Below are positions 16,999-26,507 of a stretch of 64,000 nucleotides of DNA, one piece after another. The notes below the pieces were generated by a model that was not told the origin of the DNA, did no database searches, and saw only the letters and a list, made by a program, of their open reading frames with translations. The stretch's first letter is position 1; every line of letters starts with the position of its first letter. This stretch comes from a bacterium. Lineage in GTDB: Bacteria > ARS69. The position numbers were made by a program, and so were the translations under genes. Location of the stretch: positions 19,985 through 83,984 of the forward strand of contig JALGZR010000052.1 of NCBI GenBank assembly GCA_025774805.1, written 5' to 3'.

Positions 16999-18363
16999 CT
17001 AATCCGTCTCTCGATCACTCGATGTGGGTAGCCAGTCAAGCGGAAACTCGGGGTCCAGCCGGATCATCTCGAAGAGTGTCGCGATCAGCTCGTTCCGCCG
17101 GCCAGCGCGATACGGGTTGAGAAACTCCCAGACGATCGTGCCATCCATCAGCACCTCGATCGCCCGCCCCGCATCCGATTCTGTGATCAGGGTGTTGCCG
17201 TTGGGGAGTCGATCGCACGATCCGCAAGTGTGAGAGTAGAGTGGACGATCGAGCGACCCACTGTACTGCCATATGACCTCGGCCGTGAGCGGATCGAACT
17301 CCATCACGCGACTCGTCCCGCGATTGCCCTGGTTGTCGAAGATGAGCATGTGGAGGTTGTCGAGCACGGTGGATTGGTGTTGCTGGTACCAGAGTGAATT
17401 CATGGCCCATACCACCTCACGGGCCTTCACATCGAGCACGCAGACTGTATCCAAGTGCAGGATTGAGAGGAGTACATTGCCGGCCGCGAAACACGGGGCA
17501 AGGTGTGCCAGACGGCCGTTCAAGCGCTCGATCGTATTCGTATGCAGGATGTCCCCACCCCACTCGACACGCTGAAGGATGGAGAGATAACTGGAGTTCT
17601 CGAGGCTCTCGAGGACCGAGACGCGTTCGAGTTCGCGACCGTCCGGGTCGAGAACACAGACGAAGTCTTCGAGAATCGGTTCCTGTTGACTGTAATTTGA
17701 ATCAAAGCGAGCCTTCCGGGTCAGCGTGTAGATCCGACCGTCGGGCTGCACCTCGAGATCGTGGTGGGTCCGGCCCTCATAGGACCAGAGGAGGTTCGAG
17801 TCTCGGTCGAGCTTGACCAGCCCGATGCCTTCGAAGATAGCGAGGATGTCTCCGTTCTCGAACACATGGGCCCGTCGCCAGAATCGATGGTTCTGCACGT
17901 TTTCTTGGGCTTCAAAGTCCCGATCAGGCCACACGCGTTCTGCCGCGCAATTCCACGCCCAAAGCTCATGGCCCTCCATGTCCATCAGAATGGCCGTGGG
18001 AGCGTGTCCAGATGTGTAGAGGTTGAGCGCGTTGTAGGCGGCTTCCCGGTCGTACTCAGTCACACCCTTCGACTCCGGGACTGCACGCGAACCAGAGAGA
18101 TATCCGACGGACTCGAGCCGGTCGATCTCGCGCCGCCGTTCATCGGTGAGAAATTGGGCCCCAGGGTGATCTGGGATGGCGCGCCAGCGCCCCTGGGGAC
18201 CTTTCGAAAAGACGCGGACCAACGCATTCGTTGCCCGGCTGAGCGCCTCGCGCGGTGGGACGGGCCACAAGGTGCAGATCAGGAGGAATGCATTGAGCAG
18301 GAGAGAACCCACTATGCCCGCGACCGCAAGCCCTCTCAGCCAGGAGCGGCGAGGTTGCGTCAC
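16999..18363 (-). CDS. Arylsulfotransferase-like (ASST family) membrane-anchored protein
   Basis: A 454-residue protein with an N-terminal anchor helix (GLAVAGIVGSLLLNAFLLI) and a beta-propeller-like body. ASST-family signatures are RRAHVFENGDILAIFEG, HHDLEVQPDGRIYTL, SCDRLPNGNTLITES and AIEVLMDGTIVWEFLNPYR. Family members may transfer sulfate between phenols, but many bacterial relatives are uncharacterised and the catalytic His was not pinpointed. Base composition is visibly less GC-rich than neighbours, suggesting a different history. It lies downstream of the GT-C gene and its remnant on the same strand and is a diverged paralog of the gene at 20315-21577. Confidence 0.7.
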   Translation of the reverse strand: MTQPRRSWLRGLAVAGIVGSLLLNAFLLICTLWPVPPREALSRATNALVRVFSKGPQGRWRAIPDHPGAQFLTDERRREIDRLESVGYLSGSRAVPESKGVTEYDREAAYNALNLYTSGHAPTAILMDMEGHELWAWNCAAERVWPDRDFEAQENVQNHRFWRRAHVFENGDILAIFEGIGLVKLDRDSNLLWSYEGRTHHDLEVQPDGRIYTLTRKARFDSNYSQQEPILEDFVCVLDPDGRELERVSVLESLENSSYLSILQRVEWGGDILHTNTIERLNGRLAHLAPCFAAGNVLLSILHLDTVCVLDVKAREVVWAMNSLWYQQHQSTVLDNLHMLIFDNQGNRGTSRVMEFDPLTAEVIWQYSGSLDRPLYSHTCGSCDRLPNGNTLITESDAGRAIEVLMDGTIVWEFLNPYRAGRRNELIATLFEMIRLDPEFPLDWLPTSSDRETD

Positions 18364-18436
18364 TGTCTCTCCTCGTACCGAAGGCCCACCCGGGCTGCAA
18401 CCGTCACGCGGAACTCATGGGTGCCGGATTCCTGCC

Positions 18437-18580
18437 TCAGGTGGACGAAGGGAAAAACCACTCAAACGCACCTCTGAGTCGACACACCTCATCGGGATCG
18501 ATCTCCGGGTCGGACCCATGGTAGAGACGTGCCGTGACCGTGATTCCCGCTGCGATCGCGTAGGCGTCGTGGCGCACCGT
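18437..18580 (-). pseudogene. Remnant of a second GT-C glycosyltransferase-like gene
   Basis: The minus-strand frame reads TVRHDAYAIAAGITVTARLYH and then DPDEVCRLRGAFEWFFPSST-stop. These match two separate parts of the intact gene next door (MVRYDAYVIATGIVVTALLYH and DPSEAVRLRSALEQFSP). The middle is missing, so this is an internally deleted paralog. It overlaps, in another frame, the aberrant tail of the intact gene. Confidence 0.65.
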
Positions 18581-20318
18581 CGACTCTTCCTCCATTCCTC
18601 CCGGCATCTGTGCCCTTGCGCCAGACCTGCGAGCGCTGGATGACTCCAGCGGGCAGAGTGGGAGAGAACTGTTCGAGCGCACTCCTCAGTCGGACGGCTT
18701 CCGACGGATCGATCGCGAAGAAGGACACGATCGGCGCGCAGTAGACGCAGTCCGCGATTTCCCATTCCGCCACCTTGACCCACTCCGTCGGGAATCCTCC
18801 TTGCTCGCGGAAGAATTCCTCGTTGACAACCGCGATCCTGGAACCGTGCTCGCGCGCGAGGCGGGCAATGGCCGTCGTGTCGTACTTCCCGAGGAGAGTC
18901 AGTCGGACCACCTCGGGGCTACCGAGACCGAACGGATCGAAGAGTCGAAGTTCCGCGATCAGACACACGGCTCCGACGTCGTTCACGACGACCGATTCCC
19001 CTTCATAGAACTCTGCGAGGAACAGACCGATCTGGACGTGCTGTCGTTGGATGCTACCGACGTTGACGGGTATCCGGGTAATGGACCGGAGGCGGTTCTT
19101 CAAGTCGTTGGCGACCGGATTGAGTATGTAGAGGAACAGAACGAGCATCACCGCATGGGGGAGCCGGAATCTCACCGATCTCGCGTTCCGTACGATCCCC
19201 GGAATCAATTCGTGATAGAGAAGGGCCGTGACCACGATTCCCGTTGCGATGACATACGCGTCGTAGCGCACCATCCACCCGAAGATCCCGAACGTCATGT
19301 GAGCAAGGGCCTGAACGGCGAAGAGCGTCCCGAGAACGCCCCGCCGATCCCAGCCCGACCCCGGGCGCCGAAACCGGACGTACGCGCTGCCGAGGGCGAG
19401 GAGCGCGAAGACGAAGGGCAGAGAGACCCTTAGGGCGCCCAGGACGAAGCGGTAGTAGAACGCGGCCGGAGAGGTAAGGGAGACCAGCCCGGGGGACTTC
19501 ACCAGGATGGAGGAAGGGAGCCAATAGTGACCGTGCGCGACCGATACCCAGCCCACGGCCCCCGGCAGGATGAGGGAAACGCCCAGGAGAAGGAGGCCGA
19601 AGCCGACGCGCCGCCTCAGCGCATAGAGACACGCGGCCGTGAGGATCGCCGCGAAACTCTCGTAGCGCACAACGGGCAACAGGAAGGCGAGAAGCAGGAC
19701 CCAACGTCCGAGCGAAGGAAGGGGCTTCTCCGTGGGGCTCTTCGCAGCGATGTGCTCTGAGACCGCCAGGAGGAAGCCGAGCATGAGGACGGCATGGAGG
19801 GAGTGCTCGAGGCCGTTGAAGACCAGCGTAGGCAGCGGCGTGACCAGGAGCAGCAGGACGAGCGTGGTCGAACGCCCCGTCGTCGCGATCCGGTCGCGGC
19901 GCATGGATCGGTTCGCCAGCGCGAGAAGCATGGCCGCCGCGACGAGATTCAGTATCCACGGAACGAACAGGAATCGGCCCGTGATCCACCCGATGACAGC
20001 GAGCAATGCGGTCCACAGCGGCGAGGAGGAGGCCGAGGAGAACTCGAAAGGGGTGAGCCCCCAGACTCCGTGTTCCACGAAGTTGCGTGCGATCACCATG
20101 TGGATGTACGCATCGTCCGCGGAATAGACAAATCTGGGGGGGGCCTCGCGAGGATTGAATACGAGGAATCCGAGGCAGACGAGTACGAGAAGGCCGAGCA
20201 CGGCCAAGAATGGTCGATCGAGATCCAGGAGCTTGCGGCCATCCTGAGCGGTGTTCAGCGCCCAAACCTCCTGAGGGAGGTGACCTGATCTGGGAGCCAT
20301 TTGCACGCACGTTCTCAT
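18489..20318 (-). CDS. Multi-pass GT-C-type glycosyltransferase-like protein
   Basis: A 609-residue polytopic membrane protein. ATG at 20318 overlaps the stop of the upstream gene (ATGA), favouring this start. An N-terminal helix (FLAVLGLLVLVCLGFLVF) is followed by the loop YSADDAYIHMVIARNFVEHG and SSASSSPLWTALL, the acidic first-loop pattern of ArnT/PMT-like GT-C enzymes using lipid-linked sugars. About ten further helices and a soluble C-terminal domain follow. The last 43 residues after VIQRSQVW (18489-18620) read through the paralog remnant and are probably not ancestral. It should transfer a sugar on the periplasmic side; donor and acceptor are unknown. The gene at 46864-48570 is a distant relative. 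Confidence 0.65.
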   Translation of the reverse strand: MRTCVQMAPRSGHLPQEVWALNTAQDGRKLLDLDRPFLAVLGLLVLVCLGFLVFNPREAPPRFVYSADDAYIHMVIARNFVEHGVWGLTPFEFSSASSSPLWTALLAVIGWITGRFLFVPWILNLVAAAMLLALANRSMRRDRIATTGRSTTLVLLLLVTPLPTLVFNGLEHSLHAVLMLGFLLAVSEHIAAKSPTEKPLPSLGRWVLLLAFLLPVVRYESFAAILTAACLYALRRRVGFGLLLLGVSLILPGAVGWVSVAHGHYWLPSSILVKSPGLVSLTSPAAFYYRFVLGALRVSLPFVFALLALGSAYVRFRRPGSGWDRRGVLGTLFAVQALAHMTFGIFGWMVRYDAYVIATGIVVTALLYHELIPGIVRNARSVRFRLPHAVMLVLFLYILNPVANDLKNRLRSITRIPVNVGSIQRQHVQIGLFLAEFYEGESVVVNDVGAVCLIAELRLFDPFGLGSPEVVRLTLLGKYDTTAIARLAREHGSRIAVVNEEFFREQGGFPTEWVKVAEWEIADCVYCAPIVSFFAIDPSEAVRLRSALEQFSPTLPAGVIQRSQVWRKGTDAGRNGGRVDGAPRRLRDRSGNHGHGTSLPWVRPGDRSR

Positions 20319-21577
20319 CCGCGGTGTGCAAGAGTCACTAAATACCACGAAATCGGGGCTACGGGGACCGATGTCGAGAACGAATCGTCTCCACCGCCTT
20401 CCGGTCGATCCACCGGATTCGCACAATCGTCGCAGACGATCTCGCCGTCGGGAGCGACCTCGATCGCGCGGCTCGAGTCCGACTCCGCCATCAGGGTGTT
20501 CCCGTTGGGGAGCCGCTGCACCGATCCCTTGGTCGGCGTATAGAACGACTCGGGAGGGTCGTCACGCCACTCCCAGACGATCTCGTCCGTTCGGGGATCC
20601 ACTTCCAGCCCCCGGGACCACCCCCGTCCCAGCCCGTTGTCGAAGAGAAGCACGTTTCCGTCGGGGAGGAGCTGGGCGTCGTGCGGACCGAGGGTCTCCT
20701 CGTCGCCCCAGGCCCAGACGAACCGTTTGTCCGTCGTATCGAGGATCGCGACGCGGTTCTGGTGGCGGAAGCAGAGGAGCACGTGATGGGCCGCGTAGAA
20801 CGGATGGGTCCCGAAGAGCGCCTCCTCCCGCATCCACTCGAGCGAGTTGGAGTGGAAGAGGTCGACCCAGGGGGTGCCGCCCAGATCGTTCGGCTCGGGG
20901 TAGAGCAGGGGAAAGACGGCGCGGCTCCGGAGAGCCGGGAAGAGCATCCCCTGGGCGTGGAGCTCGGTTCCGTCTTCGGGATCGAGGATCGTGATGCGAT
21001 CGTCCCGGGTGTCGATCTCCGGGTGAATCGTGGGCACCTGCCGGCGCTTGAATGTCAGCGCGGCGAGCATTCCGTCCGGCCGGACCTCCACGTCGTGATG
21101 CGCGGTCAGCTTCCGCTTCCAGAGGAGCCGGCCGTCCCAGTCGAGACGCAGGAGGTACCGGGCGTCGTCGGCGATCCGGTGACCGGCCTCACCGTCCGCC
21201 CACTGCGAGGGCTCCGCGCCGATGGCGAGCAGGTCCCCGTTCTCCAGGAGCTCCGCCCGCTCCCACCGGTCGCTCGGGGGGTGGGTCCAGGAGCGAAGGG
21301 TGCGACCGTCCTCGTCGATCAGGTCGGCGCGGCTGAGCTTCTGGCTCGTGTAGAGGCGGTATCCCGGGCAGGTCCGCTCGGGGTCGTGAAGGAGCACGCC
21401 GCCCGCCCCATCGCCCGCGTCGACGCTGCCGGCGTAGGGGAGGGCCCGCAGCGCCTCGATGTCGGCCTCGCGTTCCCCTCCGTCCGCGCAGCCCGGTCCG
21501 ATCCCGGCCGCGGCGAGCAGGATCGCGGTGAGCAGTACCGCCGCGGCGCCCGTCCCGGTTCGGAAAGACCGCTTCAC
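20315..21577 (-). CDS. Arylsulfotransferase-like secreted lipoprotein
   Basis: A 420-residue exported protein. The best start is GTG at 21577, 19 bases after the acyl-CoA dehydrogenase stop; the Shine-Dalgarno is weak. The signal segment AAAVLLTAILLAAAGIGPGC ends in a Cys that may be lipidated. ASST-type signatures are AELLENGDLLAIGAE, TAHHDVEVRPDGMLAAL, GPHDAQLLPDGNVLLFDNG and VQRLPNGNTLMAESD. The extreme C-terminus (VCDDCANPVDRPEG) departs from the usual WEFxNP pattern. Its stop overlaps the GT-C start, suggesting coupled expression of an ASST-like and a GT-C-like protein. A 91-base piece of this gene is copied at 16811-16901. Confidence 0.7.
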   Translation of the reverse strand: MKRSFRTGTGAAAVLLTAILLAAAGIGPGCADGGEREADIEALRALPYAGSVDAGDGAGGVLLHDPERTCPGYRLYTSQKLSRADLIDEDGRTLRSWTHPPSDRWERAELLENGDLLAIGAEPSQWADGEAGHRIADDARYLLRLDWDGRLLWKRKLTAHHDVEVRPDGMLAALTFKRRQVPTIHPEIDTRDDRITILDPEDGTELHAQGMLFPALRSRAVFPLLYPEPNDLGGTPWVDLFHSNSLEWMREEALFGTHPFYAAHHVLLCFRHQNRVAILDTTDKRFVWAWGDEETLGPHDAQLLPDGNVLLFDNGLGRGWSRGLEVDPRTDEIVWEWRDDPPESFYTPTKGSVQRLPNGNTLMAESDSSRAIEVAPDGEIVCDDCANPVDRPEGGGDDSFSTSVPVAPISWYLVTLAHRG

Positions 21578-21596
21578 GCGAGCGCCGGGGGGCGCA

Positions 21597-23546
21597 TCAC
21601 GGCGCGCCCGCCGTTCCGGCACCGGCCACCGGGTCGCCGGCCGCCGCTTCCTCGCCCTCCGCCACGGGGGAGCCGTCGCCCGTCTCCTCCGGGCACGCGA
21701 CGACGATTCCCTCCTCCAGCCAGCCGTAGCGATCCTCCAGCACCCGGCGGGCGACGGCTCGATCGGCGCGATCCGTGTTGTGCCGCACGCCGCGGAACGC
21801 GTCCCCGATCCTCTGCCGGGCGCACCGGCAGAAGTGATCGGCGAGCTCGACGGGACCGTTGCCGGCGATTCCCCCTCCTCGTCCCGTCGCCGCGTTGGAG
21901 ATCGTGGCGGACATCGCGAGAAGATCCGCACCGACGTCGACGAAGCGGCCGAGGAGCTTCTGCCGTCGCTCGAGAGCGGGGCCCACCCGGATCATGGCGT
22001 GGAAGAGGCCGCGGGCGAGCCGCCGGGACGCGCGGCGCACGAACCGGACATGACCCCCGAGCTCCGAGGGAACTCCGGCGGGGGCGGCCTCCTGAAGACC
22101 GAACCAGAGCGACGCGTACCATCCCGGGTAGAATCGCAGGGCCGAGCCGAGCGATCTCGACTTCTCCTTCCACGAGGAGCGCGGATTGACGAGCGCCCCC
22201 GCCTTCTTCAGGTGCGGGTCGAGGGCCTCGCGCGCGATGAAGAGGCGCATGATCTCCGAGGTGCCCTCGACGAGGGTGTTGATGCGGGCGTCCCGGTAGA
22301 TGCGCTCGATCGGGTACGGCGTCTCGCCCCGGCGCGCGAGCGACTCTTCCCGCTCGTATCCCCTCCCGGCGCGGATCTGCATCGCGTCTTCCGCGATTCG
22401 CAGCGCCGTCTCCGAGCTGAACAGCTTCGCGAACGCCGCCTCGAGGCGGATGTCGGCCCCCCCTCGGGAGGCGAGTCCCGAAGCGTAGTCCGAGAGCGCC
22501 TGCATCGCGAACGTGTGGGAGGCCATTCTCGCCAGCTTCGCCGCCACCGCCTCGTGCTTCCCGATGGGTGCGCCCCACTGAACCCGCTCGCCCGCCCACC
22601 GCCGCGAGATCTGAAGGCACTGACGCGCCATGCCGACGCCGGCGGCGGGCAGGGTGAGACGGCCGGTGTTCAGGGTCTCCAGGGCGATCTTCAGCCCGCG
22701 GCCCTCGCCTCCGAGCACGTTCTCCGCCGGAACGCGCACGTCCCGGAAGCGGATCAGCCCGTTGGAGATCGCGCGGATCCCGAGGAAGAGGCACCGATCC
22801 ACCCGTTCGAAGCCGGGGGAGTCCGTCTCCACGATGAACGCGGTGACCTGCTTCCGCTCGCGGCCGCGCACGACCTTCGAAGGCGTGCGCGCCATCACGA
22901 CGAGGAGCTCGGCGACGAGGCCGTTCGTGCACCAGAGCTTCTCCCCGTTGAGGATCCACTCGCGACCGTCCTCGCTGGGGACGGCCGTGGTCGCCATCGC
23001 CGCCGGATCGCTTCCCACCTCGGGCTCCGTGAGCGCGAACCCCGAGATCGCTCCGCGCGCGAGACGGGGCAGGAACTTCTTCTTCTGCTCCTCGGTGCCG
23101 AAGAGGCGGATCGGCTGCGGAACGCCGATCGACTGGTGGGCCGAGAGCCAGACCGCGGTGGACGCGCAGTGGCTCGCGACGAGCGCCACCGCCCGGTTGT
23201 AGTTGAGCTGGGAGAGACCCAGCCCTCCGTACTCCCGCGGGATCTTCATCCCGAAGGCCCCCATGTCGATCAGTCCGCGCAGGACGTCGTCGGGGACCTC
23301 TTCGTCCCGATCGATGGCGACCGGGTCGACGCGCTCCCTGAGGAACGCCCCGAGCTCGGCCAGGAACGCGTCCCCCTCGGCTCGATCCGCGGGGTCCTGC
23401 TCGGGAAACGGATGCACGAGCTCGGGACGGAACCGTCCCATGAAGAGCTCGGCCGCGAAGCTCGGAGCCGCCCACTCCGTCTGGCGGGAGGCCTCGGCCA
23501 TCTCCCGCGACTCGTCGGGATCGAGGTGCGTCCGATTCTCGCTCAT
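21597..23546 (-). CDS. Acyl-CoA dehydrogenase, VLCAD/ACAD9-like
   Basis: A 649-residue flavoenzyme for the first oxidation of fatty acyl-CoA beta-oxidation. N-terminal alpha domain at about 60-190, middle beta domain with [19 protein letters not shown] and GEKLWCTNG, and C-terminal alpha domain with the catalytic Glu in [12 protein letters not shown]. It is longer than short/medium-chain enzymes (~380) because of a C-terminal extension of about 150 residues (from WYASLWFGL), as in very-long-chain types. This suggests long-chain substrates and possibly membrane association. It heads a minus-strand run with the ASST-like and GT-C genes, but a functional link is not obvious. Confidence 0.9.
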   Translation of the reverse strand: MSENRTHLDPDESREMAEASRQTEWAAPSFAAELFMGRFRPELVHPFPEQDPADRAEGDAFLAELGAFLRERVDPVAIDRDEEVPDDVLRGLIDMGAFGMKIPREYGGLGLSQLNYNRAVALVASHCASTAVWLSAHQSIGVPQPIRLFGTEEQKKKFLPRLARGAISGFALTEPEVGSDPAAMATTAVPSEDGREWILNGEKLWCTNGLVAELLVVMARTPSKVVRGRERKQVTAFIVETDSPGFERVDRCLFLGIRAISNGLIRFRDVRVPAENVLGGEGRGLKIALETLNTGRLTLPAAGVGMARQCLQISRRWAGERVQWGAPIGKHEAVAAKLARMASHTFAMQALSDYASGLASRGGADIRLEAAFAKLFSSETALRIAEDAMQIRAGRGYEREESLARRGETPYPIERIYRDARINTLVEGTSEIMRLFIAREALDPHLKKAGALVNPRSSWKEKSRSLGSALRFYPGWYASLWFGLQEAAPAGVPSELGGHVRFVRRASRRLARGLFHAMIRVGPALERRQKLLGRFVDVGADLLAMSATISNAATGRGGGIAGNGPVELADHFCRCARQRIGDAFRGVRHNTDRADRAVARRVLEDRYGWLEEGIVVACPEETGDGSPVAEGEEAAAGDPVAGAGTAGAP

Positions 23547-23727
23547 GGTCTCATCCTCCCTGAACCCCGAGGGCGCGCGGGGGCATTTCCACCATCGGCC
23601 ATCGTCGCGTGATTCTCAACCCCATCCGAATCGACCCCGCTCCGCGGAGGGCGGTGGGCCGAGGCGGCCCCCTGATCGGACGTCTCGAACGATTGCCCTC
23701 CGGTTCGTCCCCGCGGTAGCCTGGGAG

Positions 23728-24897
23728 ATGGCCGATCGTCTCCGTTCGCGCGCTGACCGGGTTCCGGGAGGGGCGACCACCTTGATCAATACCGCCGTCG
23801 ATCAACGCCTCCGCGGGCTGAAGTGCCTGGTGGGCAACACCCCCCTGCTGGTCATCGATTTCGAGTATCGACAGCGGCCGCGCACGCTCTACGCCAAGGC
23901 CGAATACCTCAACATGACCGGGAGCATCAAGGACCGGATGGCTCTCCACATCGTCTCCCGGGGCTACGAGCGGGGCCTTCTGTCTCCCGGCGACCGGATC
24001 ATCGAGGCCACCAGCGGGAACACCGGGATCGCGGTGGCGGGCGTGGGGCGCGCGCTCGGCCACCCGGTGACGATCTTCATGCCCGACTGGATGAGCCAGG
24101 AACGGATCGATCTGATCCGGAGCCTCGGTACCGACATCCATCTCGTCTCCCGCGAGGAGGGAGGGTTTCTCGGCAGCATCCGCCTGGCCGAGGAGCTCGC
24201 GGGCTCGACCGAGGGCTCGTTCCTGCCTCGACAGTTCTCCAACGAGGACAACGTCGATGCCCACTACGAGACCACCGCCCGGGAGATCTGGTGGCAGCTC
24301 CGGTTCCACGGGATCCGGCCCGACGTGTTCGTGGCGGGTGTCGGCACCGGGGGGACCATCATGGGCGTGGGGCGGTTCCTGCGGGAGAGGAACCCCTCCG
24401 TGACCGTTCATCCGATGGAGCCGGCGAATTCCCCCACCCTGCGTGCCGGCTGCCGGGTCGGGAAGCACCGCATCCAGGGGATATCGGACGAGTTCATTCC
24501 CTCGATCGTGGACCTCGAGGCCCTCGACGAGATCGTGGACGTGGACGACGGCGACGCCATCCTGATGGCGCAGAAGCTCGCGAGCGAGCTCGGGCTGGGG
24601 GTGGGGATCTCGTCGGGGGCGAACTTCCTGGCCGCGCTGAAGATCCAGAACGAGCGGGGTCCCGATGCCGCCGTGGTCACCGTCCTGCCCGATGACAACA
24701 AGAAGTACCTGAGTACCGACCTTCTCCACGACGAGCCGGTGAAAGAGGGATTCCTCACCCCCGACGTCCGGCTCCTGCGGTTTCGGGGGATCAAGCGGGT
24801 CTGCCGGACGTGCTGCGATCCGCTCGAGTGCGCCGGGGACCGTCCGCTCGACATCGCGGAGCGGGCCGCGCTGCCTCCCTGTCCCCGCCGGGACTGA
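23728..24897 (+). CDS. Cysteine synthase-type PLP enzyme
   Basis: A fold-type II PLP enzyme of about 389 residues. The Schiff-base Lys is in [12 protein letters not shown], the phosphate-binding/substrate loop is [13 protein letters not shown], and [15 protein letters not shown] is the Gly-rich PLP-phosphate loop. It should replace the activated side chain of O-acetyl- or O-phosphoserine with sulfide to form cysteine; cystathionine-beta-synthase-like use cannot be excluded. A C-terminal extension carries [10 protein letters not shown], a possible metal or redox site not in basic CysK. ATG 23728 gives the longest product, but TTG at 23782 has GGAGG ten bases upstream and begins right before the conserved core, so it may be the true start. 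Confidence 0.8.
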   Translation: MADRLRSRADRVPGGATTLINTAVDQRLRGLKCLVGNTPLLVIDFEYRQRPRTLYAKAEYLNMTGSIKDRMALHIVSRGYERGLLSPGDRIIEATSGNTGIAVAGVGRALGHPVTIFMPDWMSQERIDLIRSLGTDIHLVSREEGGFLGSIRLAEELAGSTEGSFLPRQFSNEDNVDAHYETTAREIWWQLRFHGIRPDVFVAGVGTGGTIMGVGRFLRERNPSVTVHPMEPANSPTLRAGCRVGKHRIQGISDEFIPSIVDLEALDEIVDVDDGDAILMAQKLASELGLGVGISSGANFLAALKIQNERGPDAAVVTVLPDDNKKYLSTDLLHDEPVKEGFLTPDVRLLRFRGIKRVCRTCCDPLECAGDRPLDIAERAALPPCPRRD

Positions 24898-24914
24898 GGC
24901 AGGGCTCCCGCCCG

Positions 24915-25376
24915 CTATTCCGGCGATTGCCGCGACAGGATCTCGGTCACGATTCGCTTCACCAGGGCGCCGTCGACCTCTCCCCGGTGTGCCTTCATGA
25001 GGGCTCCCATGACGCGTCCGACGTCGCTGGGACCCGCCGCCCCGGTCTCGGAGATCGCCTCGGTCACCCAGCGCCGGGTCACGTCCTCGCCGGCGAGCGA
25101 CGGGAGGAACTCCCGGATCACTTCCATCTCCGCCCGTTCCTCCTCCGCCCGGTCCTCCCGGCCTCCCTTCTCGAAGGCCTCGATGCTCTCCCGGCGCTGC
25201 TTCTCGAGACGACGGAGGAGCCCCACGCACGTCTCGTCGTCGAGCGAGTCGGAGTTGTCCTTCTTCATCTCGGTGAGAAAGGCCGCGCGGATGTTCCGGA
25301 GGGCGGCCAGCCGGGTCGTGTCCTTGGCCCGCAGTGCGTCCTTCATCTGGGCACTGATCGTCTCGTAGATCGACAT
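24915..25376 (-). CDS. GatB/YqeY domain protein
   Basis: A 153-residue protein of normal YqeY length. It has the N-terminal helical part (MSIYETISAQMKDALRAKDTTRLAALR) and the C-terminal tRNA-interaction-like domain (FLPSLAGEDV, DVGRVMGALMKAHRGEVDG). The C-terminal domain is shared with GatB of the tRNA amidotransferase; stand-alone versions are widespread but their role is unsettled. It converges on the cysteine synthase gene with 17 bases between stops. Confidence 0.9.
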   Translation of the reverse strand: MSIYETISAQMKDALRAKDTTRLAALRNIRAAFLTEMKKDNSDSLDDETCVGLLRRLEKQRRESIEAFEKGGREDRAEEERAEMEVIREFLPSLAGEDVTRRWVTEAISETGAAGPSDVGRVMGALMKAHRGEVDGALVKRIVTEILSRQSPE

Positions 25377-25494
25377 GTCATCCTCGTCCCGTCGGGGGAA
25401 TCGGCCGCGTCCACTCTACCTCGAACGCAGGTCGAGCGAAACCGGACCTCCGCCCCTCGACGCACCGAACCCCATTCCCCTCGCGAGGTGCGTC

Positions 25495-25523
25495 TTGTCC
25501 CTTTTCCGAATCCCCGTTATCCT
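25495..25523 (+). promoter_or_regulatory. Candidate sigma70-type promoter for the nucleotide-sugar operon
   Basis: TTGTCC (25495-25500), a 17-base spacer and TATCCT (25518-25523) lie about 50 bases before the UXS start at 25575. The spacing is ideal and both boxes deviate only modestly from consensus. Confidence 0.5.
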
Positions 25524-25574
25524 CGGGTTCGACCGGGCCCATTGGCCGTCCGGGACTCCTCGGAAGGGGAATGA

Positions 25575-26507
25575 ATGCGCGTACTCGTCACGGGCGCCGC
25601 CGGGTTCCTGGGCTCCCACCTGACCGACCGCCTCCTGAAGGAGGGGCACGAGGTCGTCGGGCTCGACAATCTGATCACCGGAAACATAAGGAACATCGAG
25701 CACCTCTCGGGCAATCCGAAGTTCCAGTTCATCAAGCACGACGTCACCGAGTACATCTTCCTCTCCGGTGCGCTGGACGCCCTTCTCCACTTCGCGTCAC
25801 CCGCGTCCCCGATCGACTATCTCGAGCTCCCGATCCAGACCCTGAAGGTGGGGGCGCTCGGAACCCACAAGGCCCTGGGTCTCGCTCTCGGCAAGGGGGC
25901 GCGCTTCCTGATCGCGTCCTCGTCCGAAGTCTACGGCGATCCCCTGACCCACCCCCAGCAGGAGACCTACTGGGGCAACGTGAACCCGATCGGGCCCCGC
26001 GGCGTCTACGACGAGGCGAAGCGCTTCGGTGAGGCCATCACGATGGCCTATCACCGCTCTCACGGCCTCGACACGAAGATCGTCCGCATCTTCAACACGT
26101 ACGGCCCCCGGATGCGCGCCCGGGACGGCCGCGTCGTCCCCGCGTTCATCACGCAGGCTCTCTCCGGAAAGCCGCTGACCGTGTTCGGCGACGGCACGCA
26201 GACACGGTCCTTCTGCTTCGTCTCCGACCTGATCGACGGGGTCTATCGCCTCCTCCTCTCCGACCTCAACGAGCCCTGCAATCTCGGAAACCCGACCGAG
26301 ATGACCATTCTCCAGTTCGCCGAGGTCGTTCGGCGCCTGACCGGCTCGAAATCCGAGATCACGTTCGAGCCCCTGCCCACCGATGATCCCCGGGTCCGCC
26401 AGCCGGACATCACCCTGGCCAGGACGGAGCTGGGGTGGGAGCCGGCCGTGTCCTTCGAGGAGGGGCTCCGGGAGACGATCCGCTACTTCCAGGAAGTGGG
26501 ATACTGA
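25575..26507 (+). CDS. UDP-glucuronate decarboxylase-type epimerase (UXS-like)
   Basis: A 310-residue extended short-chain dehydrogenase. NAD-binding motif [11 protein letters not shown] at the N-terminus, catalytic YDEAKRFGE (YxxxK), and the UXS-family features [19 protein letters not shown] and [19 protein letters not shown]. Enzymes of this group convert UDP-glucuronate to UDP-xylose; some relatives have other substrates. The product would feed surface polysaccharide or glycan synthesis. Its stop overlaps the next start by one base (TGATG). Confidence 0.85.
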   Translation: MRVLVTGAAGFLGSHLTDRLLKEGHEVVGLDNLITGNIRNIEHLSGNPKFQFIKHDVTEYIFLSGALDALLHFASPASPIDYLELPIQTLKVGALGTHKALGLALGKGARFLIASSSEVYGDPLTHPQQETYWGNVNPIGPRGVYDEAKRFGEAITMAYHRSHGLDTKIVRIFNTYGPRMRARDGRVVPAFITQALSGKPLTVFGDGTQTRSFCFVSDLIDGVYRLLLSDLNEPCNLGNPTEMTILQFAEVVRRLTGSKSEITFEPLPTDDPRVRQPDITLARTELGWEPAVSFEEGLRETIRYFQEVGY

